A stretch of 8,474 nt of DNA from an uncultured Flavobacterium sp. (GTDB lineage Bacteria; Bacteroidota; Bacteroidia; Flavobacteriales; Flavobacteriaceae), in contig CAMLKV010000085.1 in the NCBI GenBank assembly GCA_946480635.1, positions 1 through 8,474 of the forward strand. Reading direction: 5' to 3'. Below, piece after piece: positions 1-6,191 of the stretch. How positions within the stretch are numbered: position 1 is the stretch's first letter; every line of letters begins with the position of its first letter. Both the position numbers and the translations under genes were made by a program. The notes below the pieces were generated by a model. The model saw nothing but the letters and a program-made list of their open reading frames with translations, did not search any database and was not told the DNA's origin.

Positions 1-404
1 AATTAATGTTTCAAGTGTAGTTTCAGGATTCATTCGTCGAATAGCTTTTACAGTTTCAGCCCAAATAATAGATCCCATGTCTTTTAGGTCATCACGATCC
101 ACACTAGTAATTACAGCATGTTTAATTTTCATGATTTTAATAGATCGTGCTACTTTTTCTGGTTCGTCCCATTCAACATCTTCTGGACGTCCAGTTTTAA
201 CTCCGCAAAAACCACATGATCTTGTACATACATTTCCCAAAATTCACCCATGTTAGGGCAGCTTCCAGATGTACAAATTGTATTTAATTTGTATTTGTCT
301 ACTAATCCTCTGAGTTCTGTGTATTTTTCACCTATTGGTAATTTGACTTTTAACCATTTTGGTTTTCCTACAGGTAATATATTTGAAGTTGTTGCCGTTT
401 CCAT
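1..404 (-). pseudogene. lipA: Lipoyl synthase, 5' part, frameshifted by a deletion (runs off left edge)
   Basis: LipA is a radical-SAM enzyme that inserts two sulfurs into protein-bound octanoyl groups to make lipoate. The ATG at 402-404 gives METATTSN..., and the normal frame runs to codon 54 (NMGE, 243-245). It includes the first two auxiliary-cluster cysteines (CTSGSC). Family members continue [16 protein letters not shown]; here GAA is followed directly by TTTTGGGA. The remaining sequence is intact in another frame: ILGNVC, then the radical-SAM motif CTRSCGFC (about 208-231), [18 protein letters not shown], and on to ETTLETLI at base 1. The geometry implies 31 missing bases, about ten codons plus one base. 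The third cluster cysteine is lost, and the shifted frame stops at 150-152. As drawn the gene cannot make active enzyme. Because the downstream frame is undamaged, the lesion is either very recent or a sequence error. The identity is very clear. Confidence 0.9.
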
Positions 405-422
405 AAAACCATTTTTGCACTG

Positions 423-430
423 CAAAGATA
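423..430 (-). promoter_or_regulatory. Putative Bacteroidota -7 promoter element for lipA
   Basis: On the minus strand this reads TATCTTTG, an exact match to the Bacteroidota sigma-factor -7 consensus TAnnTTTG. It lies 18 bases upstream of the lipA ATG, so the leader would be very short. No good -33 TTTG was found at the expected distance, so the call rests on the -7 box and its position. Confidence 0.45.
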
Positions 431-558
431 TGGAAAGATTGATGATTAATAAGTAACAGACTGATTTTTATGATTTTTTTGACTTTTAATTTTGTTGAGT
501 GAAAAAATATTGGATTCGCTAGTAGGTAATACACTTTCTGAAAGCTGTAAATTAATGT

Positions 559-608
559 TTTGGTAACTGAAGTGATATGTATATTTCTAAAATTTCTTAT
601 TAATTTTG
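559..608 (+). promoter_or_regulatory. Candidate promoter region of the 263-aa exported-protein gene
   Basis: Two possible -7 boxes precede the gene at 634. TATATTTC (580-587, one mismatch to TAnnTTTG) has a TTTG at 559-562 as a possible -33 box, 17 bases away. TAATTTTG (601-608) matches the -7 consensus exactly but lacks a clear -33 partner. The rest of the 405-633 divergent spacer is AT-rich with no other feature seen. Confidence 0.3.
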
Positions 609-633
609 TAGGAATTTTAATATAAATTTAATC

Positions 634-1425
634 ATGAAAAAAATTATTTTTTGCGTCATAGCTATGACGACTTTAGCATTTGGACAAGCTAGTGCCCAAA
701 CTGCCCAACAACATTTAAATTCTGCAATTCAATCAGAAGGAAACATTAGAAACGGTGTTCTTGCTACTAAAAATGCTGTCAATCAATTAACAAAAGAAAT
801 TGTGGTAATTGGTAATCCAAATGGAGTATTATTTAACAATAAAATGTTTGAACAAGTAAATACAGTACAAAACAATGTTGATGATACTGATTATTTTGTA
901 AATGAAGCCAAGAATGTATCGGTTATTCCGTTTACAACACAGGCTATTAACACTTTGACTGCTGATTTAATTAATTTGAATGATGAATTGATTGGGCTTG
1001 CTTACCAAATCGATGAATTGTTAAACAACAACAATTACAATGCTGCATTAAACCTTTTGCCACAAGTAACTAACGTTTTAAATGCTCAAGATAATAAAGC
1101 GGTCGAAGTTATCAATGCTATTCAGTCTTTGAAACAAACAATTAAATTGTACAATGTTTGTATTCAGACAGTAGATTATCAAGGAAATCCAGTTAATGGA
1201 AGTGATTTACATGGATTTTGGGCTCAAAACTTAGCAACAGGGGAATATATTTATCCAACAAACCAAGATGGTAATTGTTTCGAAAATCTTCCTGCGGGAA
1301 CGTATAGATTCGATTCATATAATGGTTATTGGAGCGGAACTTCTTCTACAGATGTTACATTGTCTGAAAATCTAGAAAATTCTAATGGTATTATTGTAGT
1401 TAATCTAGTTTACTGGTCAGAATAA
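634..1425 (+). CDS. Exported protein with helical body and C-terminal beta-sandwich-like domain
   Basis: A 263-aa protein whose function I do not recognise. Residues 1-21 form a classical Sec signal peptide: MKK, a hydrophobic core, then ASA before Q22 as the likely signal peptidase I site. There is no lipobox cysteine, so the protein should be periplasmic or secreted. Residues 22-170 are rich in N, Q, L and V with helical periodicity (for example INTLTADLINLNDELIGLAY). Residues 172-263 look like a carboxypeptidase-regulatory or prealbumin-like domain: YNVCIQTVDYQGNPV, a LATGEYIYPTNQDGNC segment, and LPAGTYRF, the loop-strand typical of that fold. C176 and C215 could form a disulfide after export. 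The ATG follows an AT-rich leader. The gene is transcribed alone, divergent from lipA and convergent with tonB. No type IX sorting domain is seen. Confidence 0.85.
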   Translation: MKKIIFCVIAMTTLAFGQASAQTAQQHLNSAIQSEGNIRNGVLATKNAVNQLTKEIVVIGNPNGVLFNNKMFEQVNTVQNNVDDTDYFVNEAKNVSVIPFTTQAINTLTADLINLNDELIGLAYQIDELLNNNNYNAALNLLPQVTNVLNAQDNKAVEVINAIQSLKQTIKLYNVCIQTVDYQGNPVNGSDLHGFWAQNLATGEYIYPTNQDGNCFENLPAGTYRFDSYNGYWSGTSSTDVTLSENLENSNGIIVVNLVYWSE

Positions 1426-1433
1426 AACAAAGC

Positions 1434-1469
1434 AAAAGCCATTCTTTTCAATTGAATTGAATGGCTTTT
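1434..1469. terminator. Bidirectional terminator between the exported-protein gene and tonB
   Basis: The 11-bp perfect arms AAAAGCCATTC (1434-1444) and GAATGGCTTTT (1459-1469) flank a 14-nt loop that itself contains the palindrome TTCAATTGAA. The A-run on one side and the T-run on the other let the hairpin act on both strands. It begins 9 bases after the plus-strand stop and ends 19 bases past the minus-strand tonB stop, serving both convergent genes. Confidence 0.8.
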
Positions 1470-1487
1470 ATGTTTGGTATTAAGGTT

Positions 1488-2309
1488 TTATTGTGTTTTT
1501 ACAACAATTGGTAATGAATATTGTGTTCTAACTGGTTTTCCTTTAATAAATCCAGGCTCCCATTTAGTTTTAATTGATTTAAGAACTCTGATTGCTTCTT
1601 TGTCTAAACCATAACCTGGACTTCTTGGAACAGTTATGTTAGATAAGCTTCCGTCTTTTTCTACAACGAAGAATACAATAACTTTTAAAGTTCTTTCTTC
1701 TTCCAATTCAGGTACTGCAAATCTGTTTCCTACTAATTTTAAAAACTCATTAATTCCACCCGGAAAATTAGGGTTTTTTTCTACCATTGAAGTGTTGACA
1801 ATTTCGTTGCCATTATCTTCAGGTAGATCAGAAGGAGTTGTGTTTGTAGGTAATACTGTTGTCACAGTTCCAGATGTATTACCATTAGTATTTGTGTTTT
1901 CTGTATTTGGTTTTCCTACATCTTCTGGTTTGGTAAAATCTGTATTAGGAGCATCTTCTGCTTTTACTACTGTTGGATTTACCAGTGTTTTAGTGTTTAT
2001 TGGCGGTTGTGCAGCAGTTTTTGGAGCACTTGGTAACTTAGGCTTTATTTCTTCGCGTAAATTAACGTTATGAAGTTCTAAAATAGGATCATCATTAAGA
2101 TCAATTGGTTTTACAACTCGTTTTTCTCCAAAAGAACTTAGTAAAATAGGAAGAGTAACAAGTGTTGTTACAAATACTAAAGCAGTAAAAAATGCTTTTG
2201 TTGTTGTTGCACTATCTTCTTTTCTTAATTGATAAGCGCCATACTCTTTGTTTTTTCCTTCAAAAACGAGTTCTAGCCATTCGTCTTTGGTAATGTTTAG
2301 CTTAGACAT
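1488..2309 (-). CDS. Energy transducer TonB-family protein
   Basis: A 273-aa TonB-type protein. Such proteins link the inner-membrane ExbB/ExbD proton channel to TonB-dependent outer-membrane receptors. The N-terminal cytoplasmic stretch has the Bacteroidota hallmark WLELVFEGKNKEYGAYQLRK (residues 11-30). One membrane segment follows at about 39-58 (FFTALVFVTTLVTLPILLSS). A proline-, threonine- and asparagine-rich periplasmic spacer covers about 65-180. The TonB C-terminal domain occupies about 182-273, with FPGGINEFLK, the VEKDGSLSNITV strand pair, W250 with EPG, and KGKPVRTQYSLPI at the end. Length and order are normal for the group. The gene stands alone: its 3' end meets the convergent terminator, and 119 bases separate its ATG from the upstream cluster. 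No exbB or exbD is visible. Bacteroidota carry many tonB paralogs, so the specific receptor partner is unknown. Confidence 0.93.
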   Translation of the reverse strand: MSKLNITKDEWLELVFEGKNKEYGAYQLRKEDSATTTKAFFTALVFVTTLVTLPILLSSFGEKRVVKPIDLNDDPILELHNVNLREEIKPKLPSAPKTAAQPPINTKTLVNPTVVKAEDAPNTDFTKPEDVGKPNTENTNTNGNTSGTVTTVLPTNTTPSDLPEDNGNEIVNTSMVEKNPNFPGGINEFLKLVGNRFAVPELEEERTLKVIVFFVVEKDGSLSNITVPRSPGYGLDKEAIRVLKSIKTKWEPGFIKGKPVRTQYSLPIVVKTQ

Positions 2310-2428
2310 AATTTTTTGGTTTTTATGGTTAATTAATAATTTTTCATTGATTTAATTAACTGTATGAAAAAACTGTGCCAAAAAAAATGTTTTTATATAA
2401 TTATTGTTAATTTTTTAACTAAATAATT

Positions 2429-2803
2429 CTATTCTAAGCGATAACGATTCCATGTTTGATTACCAACTCTTTGTAAACCAACTCCTAAAGATCTTGTTTC
2501 TAAAAATTCTTCTTCTCCGTTTTGGTATTGAAGAACCAAATATAGATTAGGAAATTCATATTGAATTTTCCAATAACCATATTTTACTTCGTTAGATTCT
2601 CTGGGTAACGAAAGTCCTCCTCCTGTAACACTAGTAAAAGTTTCTTTTTTAGCCTCAAAACTTTTATCATCATAAAGGGTCAGGCAAAATTTAACATCGC
2701 TATACCAACCACCTCCAGAATAATCTCTGTCGCTTTCTACATTTTCATAAACCAATTTTTTATTTGATAACAAATTGGTCATTTCAAGAACTAAATTTTC
2801 CAT
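2429..2803 (-). CDS. Small uncharacterised protein downstream of the muramidase
   Basis: A 124-aa protein that I do not recognise. After a short helical N-terminus (MENLVLEMTNLLSNKKLVYE) it alternates in a beta-strand pattern: DVKFCLTLYDDKSFEAK, then YWKIQYEFPNLYLVLQYQNG, then an EEFLETRSLG strand. The W-K-I / L-Y-L-V-L rhythm resembles small lipocalin-like or calycin-type beta barrels, but this is only an impression. There is no signal peptide and no membrane segment, so it should be cytoplasmic unless carried out with a partner. The ATG lies 5 bases after the muramidase stop, so the two are almost certainly co-transcribed. It is the last gene of the cluster. An immunity or accessory role for the muramidase is possible. 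The missing signal peptide argues against a classical periplasmic immunity protein. Confidence 0.8.
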   Translation of the reverse strand: MENLVLEMTNLLSNKKLVYENVESDRDYSGGGWYSDVKFCLTLYDDKSFEAKKETFTSVTGGGLSLPRESNEVKYGYWKIQYEFPNLYLVLQYQNGEEEFLETRSLGVGLQRVGNQTWNRYRLE

Positions 2804-2808
2804 ATCGA

Positions 2809-3636
2809 TTAGTTTGAATATTTTCGGTAGGCGCTAGCAAGTTTTTCATCATATTTATTAGATTTATATCCAGCACCATTATAGTAGTATGCAAATCGGT
2901 CCCAGTTTTTATCTTTTAATAGTGAAATTAGATTAGCGGAATGTACTTCTAAGAATCTTCCTAATGCAAGTAAATGTTCTCTTTCAGATATGTACATTTT
3001 ATCAACGAACTCAGAAATAGAGCTATAACCAATATTTGTTGCATGATATCCCATTATTTGAAAACAACCCCAAGAAGCAGAAGCTAATGCTGCCTCTGGT
3101 CCAATATTACTTGGTATTATACTGATTGCTTTTTGAAGTCGGTCATGTTCACCTTCTCCACCTACATAAAAATTCTTTGTCCAGTTTTTATATAAAACAT
3201 CTTGATTTCCGTTGACAAGCGAAGCAGGATTGACACCTCTTTTTTCAAGTTCTTTCCAAAAAATATGACCTTCAAAAAGTATTTTGGGCTTTCCGCTTAA
3301 AAGAAAGCCTTTGCCTGAACTTTCAACTTGGTTAACAGCTTTAATTGCTGCTAAATCTACGTTGTAAAGATTTGAAAAATCAATTAAATCTTGCTCAGAT
3401 AAAAATTTGCTGTTGTAATTGGTCAGGTTGGGTTGAAGTTCATATAATTTTGACCATGTTTTAGGACCTACAACTCCATCGACTACTAAATTGTTTTTTA
3501 GTTGAAAATCTTTTACTGCTGCATCAACAACAAGTGTGAAAGAGTCTGATACATTTAGTTGAAAACCAATTTTATTCAATAATTCACAAAGAATTATAAC
3601 TTCGGGGCATTTGACATTGTATTGTATTGTTCTCAT
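2809..3636 (-). CDS. N-acetylmuramidase with N-terminal peptidoglycan-binding domain
   Basis: A 275-aa peptidoglycan hydrolase predicted to cut the MurNAc-GlcNAc bond. Residues about 12-66 form a PG_binding_1 module, with the typical DAAVKDFQLKNNLVVDGVVG and PKTW. Residues about 80-272 match the N-acetylmuramidase family (PF11860, formerly DUF3380): AIKAVNQVESSGKGF with E105 the likely catalytic glutamate, PKILFEGHIFWKEL, and ASWGCFQIMGYHATNIGY. Residues around FAYYYNGAGY lie near the end. There is no signal peptide, as in phage endolysins and some injected effectors, so access to the wall must come from a holin, a secretion machine or lysis. None is visible here. The ATG is 17 bases past the stop of the CYTH-like gene, and the 124-aa gene follows after 5 bases, so the three look like one transcript. 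The C-terminal catalytic domain appears complete. Confidence 0.88.
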   Translation of the reverse strand: MRTIQYNVKCPEVIILCELLNKIGFQLNVSDSFTLVVDAAVKDFQLKNNLVVDGVVGPKTWSKLYELQPNLTNYNSKFLSEQDLIDFSNLYNVDLAAIKAVNQVESSGKGFLLSGKPKILFEGHIFWKELEKRGVNPASLVNGNQDVLYKNWTKNFYVGGEGEHDRLQKAISIIPSNIGPEAALASASWGCFQIMGYHATNIGYSSISEFVDKMYISEREHLLALGRFLEVHSANLISLLKDKNWDRFAYYYNGAGYKSNKYDEKLASAYRKYSN

Positions 3637-3653
3637 TTTTATTGTTTTAAATT

Positions 3654-4310
3654 TTATAGCTTTTGTAATAAAATTTCAGGATACGATTTCGAGTTTGTAT
3701 ACTCTAAACCGGAAATTTTAATATCTGTAAATAAAAAATTCATAGTTTGATAAAAAACTTCATTTGTATTTCCTTTTTTATCACAAAATGATTCAATGCC
3801 TAATGAATAGTAAACATTGTTGTTCAATTTATATTTAGTAAGTTCAATTCCTGATCCACTGCCAATCATTTCTTTTCCCGAAACTATTTTGTCATTTTCT
3901 GCATCGTATTTTACCAACAGTCTGTCTTTTTCAATTATAATCCATTCATTAGACAGGAAGTTTGAAGAGCTACCGATAATTATGTCTAATGGATTTTTTT
4001 GTGGATCAGTATCGAAACTAAATTTCACCCATGAATTGACATTCCCATTATTTCCATTATTAAATTTTTGAGGACCTAAATTTTCTGTCAAGGTTTTTAT
4101 TTCAACTTTGGCAATAATTTCACCTTTCTCATTCTTTTTCGGTTCTCTTAATTTAACTCCCAATTGAGTTGAATCTGTTTTAAGGTAATAATCCTGTCTT
4201 TCAAATAAATTACCGTCTTTAAAATACTCGTTATGTTTTGAAAACCATTTCTCTACGATGTTCATCTTGTCTGAAGACAAAACCCATCTTGTTTCGGTAC
4301 TTACTAACAT
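3654..4310 (-). CDS. CYTH-like domain protein (triphosphate-tunnel fold)
   Basis: A 218-aa protein from the ATG at 4308-4310. A longer form could begin at a TTG at 4347-4349, but it would overlap the upstream gene by 28 bases, while the ATG starts 11 bases after that stop and just before the conserved region. The pattern recalls CYTH-type proteins: STETRWVLSSDK...EKWF near the N-terminus, RQDYYLKTDSTQLGVKLREP, then KVEIKTLTENLG, NSWVKFSF, an IEKDRLLVKYD strand, and SGIELTKYKLNNNVYYSLGIESF. The charged alternating strands fit the tunnel barrel that binds triphosphates or polyphosphate with divalent metal. The classical N-terminal ExExK is not seen, only ETR and the internal EIK, so enzymatic activity is uncertain. 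There is no signal peptide. It sits between the 602-aa gene and the muramidase in a tight operon. Its role there is unknown. Confidence 0.75.
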   Translation of the reverse strand: MLVSTETRWVLSSDKMNIVEKWFSKHNEYFKDGNLFERQDYYLKTDSTQLGVKLREPKKNEKGEIIAKVEIKTLTENLGPQKFNNGNNGNVNSWVKFSFDTDPQKNPLDIIIGSSSNFLSNEWIIIEKDRLLVKYDAENDKIVSGKEMIGSGSGIELTKYKLNNNVYYSLGIESFCDKKGNTNEVFYQTMNFLFTDIKISGLEYTNSKSYPEILLQKL

Positions 4311-4321
4311 AGTTTTGCATA

Positions 4322-6130
4322 TTAATTTATCAATGGTAACTTTTCGCAAATCATTCCAATTAAAAAATATGACTTATACTCAACAATATCTCTCGATAGC
4401 TCATAGTTTAATTTAATGGGGTTGTTATTTTCTACGTTTATTTCAATAGTTTTTGAAGTATAGAAATCACATTTTAAATCGATTGTATATTTTCCAACAG
4501 GTAAAATGGTTGAAATGACTCCTTCTTGATTAGTTTCAATTTCTCTTACAATATTATTACCTTCTTTTCCTTTAATTGAGATAGAACATTTATAAACTCC
4601 ACTTTTACTCACAGAGTCATTTACTGTGAAAGTTGTGTTGGCACCAAAAATAGGAAAGGCAGCAATTATTGGAGTAAGTAATGTTGTATTGATGTGTAAT
4701 GTTGTGCCTATAGGTCTTGCTTCAATGGGTTTAGTTTCAACTGGTTTAACATCAATAGGTTTAATGATATTGATTTTTGGAGAGTTTAGAACCCTCATGT
4801 TTGCAGTATTTATATTAGCAGTGCTTTTAATTTCGGAATTAATTATTGGTGTTACTTCTCTAGTTTCTGTTTTTTGGATTTCTAAGCTTGTGTTTTCAGA
4901 TTTTCTGGATAAATATTGCAATTGATTTGATCGAATTGTCTCTTTATTTGTTACAACTTTTAGGAAGCTTGTATTGTTTAGTTTGTTTACAAACATTTGA
5001 TTTTTTAAAACTAATGGCCCAAAGTGAATCATGTTGTTAATCGCATTGATTTGACTTTCAATGATATTGGTTTCTAAATCTACTTTTAGATTTTTCATCA
5101 AAATCATGATTTTTGGGAATGCTGGTAGCTGAAAATCATTAGAAATAGTTTGCCCATCAGAAATTTTCTTTTCGTTTGTATGTGAGAAAAATTTTTGATT
5201 GAATATTTCTTTGTTGAACCAACTTCTTTTTAAATGAACAAATGAATAATCAAGCTCTATGCCTTTGATATATTTTTCATCATATTCTAGGGATAAAATT
5301 TCTTCAGGAATACCAACAGAAGATTGTTTTGCTTTTAGATACAGTTCGTCTAATTCTTTTTTGTCAATTTTTAAATTGTTCCAGCCTGATTCATTTACCA
5401 TGAAATCATAAGGACTAAAGTCTATATTATGATATGAAGCAAGTGTTTCTACTCCTGTTTTTTTAGTGATATCAAAAATTGATTTTGTTGATTCTAACAG
5501 ACTTAAATATTTTTCTAATTCGGTATTATTATTAATCTCATTGATTGCTTTTTCAACTAAATTTTTAAAACCTTTTACCTCTAATTCAGCATAAGCCAAT
5601 TTGGCTTTTGATTTTAAGACCAAAAGTTTTTCTTCCCAAGCTGTTTTTTCAGAGTCTGTTGATAAGGAACCAAATTCTGATAGATGTTCTTGAACGGTAT
5701 CAAGACTTTTTTCATATAACTCAAGATATTTTAAATAAGCTTTATACTCTTTAGTTGCTTTTTGTTTTGTATCAAATAAAACAGATGAATCCTTTAATTC
5801 TAACTTAAGGAATTGATCCTGAAGTCCTATTGGTTGTATATTTTCAAGAATGTTTTTATAAACTTCTGATAAGATATTTTGAGGATTTACACTCCAGTTT
5901 GATGATGAGGTAGGAATAGAGTTAAGTTCGTTAGAAACCTGCTCTTTCTTTAGTAAAGATTCACCTATAACGTTTTTGTCTGTAATTTGACTTTGTGGTC
6001 TTAGTAATTCTAATTCTTCCTTAGAATACATAGTTAAAGATGGACATATTAATGGTAAATCATTTTCATTAGAATTAAGAGACAAATACGTGTCTTTTAG
6101 TTTTTGATATAGTGAGATATAGTATTTCAT
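4322..6130 (-). CDS. Large uncharacterised protein, distant paralog of the 516-aa neighbour, with Ig-like insertion
   Basis: A 602-aa protein of unknown function with no signal peptide or membrane helix. Residues 1-100 are variable. Residues 120-225 are helical or coiled-coil and resemble the central segment of the 516-aa neighbour: KEYKAYLKYLELYEKSLDTV, then GFKNLVEKAINEI. Residues 230-352 share further landmarks with it: NESGW, LDYSF, WF (304-305), ISDG (323-326), LPAFP and NLKV. LP and LKV are 13 residues apart in both proteins. After a polar stretch come four 5-residue repeats (about 456-475, [KR]P[IV] core). An Ig-like or carboxypeptidase-regulatory-like domain occupies about 500-577 (GVYKCSISIKGKEG, then LPVGKYTIDLKC). 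The end, FLIGMICEKLPLIN, resembles LLIGRKCNILDLSPNPLP of the neighbour. The ATG follows an A-rich leader immediately after the internal terminator. The CYTH-like gene starts 11 bases downstream. Confidence 0.85.
   Translation of the reverse strand: MKYYISLYQKLKDTYLSLNSNENDLPLICPSLTMYSKEELELLRPQSQITDKNVIGESLLKKEQVSNELNSIPTSSSNWSVNPQNILSEVYKNILENIQPIGLQDQFLKLELKDSSVLFDTKQKATKEYKAYLKYLELYEKSLDTVQEHLSEFGSLSTDSEKTAWEEKLLVLKSKAKLAYAELEVKGFKNLVEKAINEINNNTELEKYLSLLESTKSIFDITKKTGVETLASYHNIDFSPYDFMVNESGWNNLKIDKKELDELYLKAKQSSVGIPEEILSLEYDEKYIKGIELDYSFVHLKRSWFNKEIFNQKFFSHTNEKKISDGQTISNDFQLPAFPKIMILMKNLKVDLETNIIESQINAINNMIHFGPLVLKNQMFVNKLNNTSFLKVVTNKETIRSNQLQYLSRKSENTSLEIQKTETREVTPIINSEIKSTANINTANMRVLNSPKINIIKPIDVKPVETKPIEARPIGTTLHINTTLLTPIIAAFPIFGANTTFTVNDSVSKSGVYKCSISIKGKEGNNIVREIETNQEGVISTILPVGKYTIDLKCDFYTSKTIEINVENNNPIKLNYELSRDIVEYKSYFLIGMICEKLPLIN
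4710..4769 (-). repeat. Four imperfect 15-bp tandem units encoding a [KR]P[IV]-rich linker
   Basis: On the plus strand the units read ATAGGTCTTGCTTCA, ATGGGTTTAGTTTCA, ACTGGTTTAACATCA and ATAGGTTTAATGATA. They lie inside the 602-aa gene and keep its frame, giving KPID, KPVE, KPIE and RPIG spaced five residues apart. This is probably a flexible linker between the shared core and the Ig-like domain. Unit number could vary between strains. Confidence 0.6.
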
Positions 6131-6149
6131 TTTTTTAGTTTTAGTTTGT

Positions 6150-6182
6150 TTAAAAAGCCAAACACCGTGAGGTGTTTGGCTT
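6150..6182 (-). terminator. Strong intrinsic terminator inside the cluster, after the 516-aa gene
   Basis: A perfect 12-bp stem, AAGCCAAACACC (6155-6166) with GGTGTTTGGCTT (6171-6182), closes on a 4-nt loop. Read on the minus strand, the stem ends GGTGTTTGGCTT and runs into TTTA. It starts 9 bases after the 516-aa stop and ends about 20 bases before the 602-aa ATG. No convincing promoter fits in the remaining gap, so downstream genes probably depend on partial read-through or on a promoter inside the 516-aa gene. Confidence 0.85.
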
Positions 6183-6191
6183 AAAAATGAA

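Noticed and set aside
250..534. Short open frames on both strands upstream of and across the lipA start
   Set aside because: They overlap the clear LipA frame or the AT-rich divergent spacer, and their translations resemble nothing known.
1636..2073. Plus-strand open frame of 145 codons opposite tonB
   Set aside because: It is antisense to a clear TonB protein. Its low-complexity V/G/F content comes from the complement of the Pro/Thr-rich spacer.
2406..2419. GTTAA-TTTT-TTAAC inverted repeat after the last gene of the cluster
   Set aside because: The stem has only five AT-rich pairs, too weak to call a terminator, although the cluster must end near here.
4311..4349. Longer start (TTG at 4347-4349) for the CYTH-like protein
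   Set aside because: It needs a rare start codon and a 28-base overlap. The ATG at 4308-4310 gives an 11-base gap and begins just before the conserved region.
4626..4925. Plus-strand open frame of 99 codons opposite the 602-aa gene
   Set aside because: It lies wholly inside the 602-aa gene and mirrors its repeat linker and hydrophobic codons. It has no separate promoter and no recognisable product.
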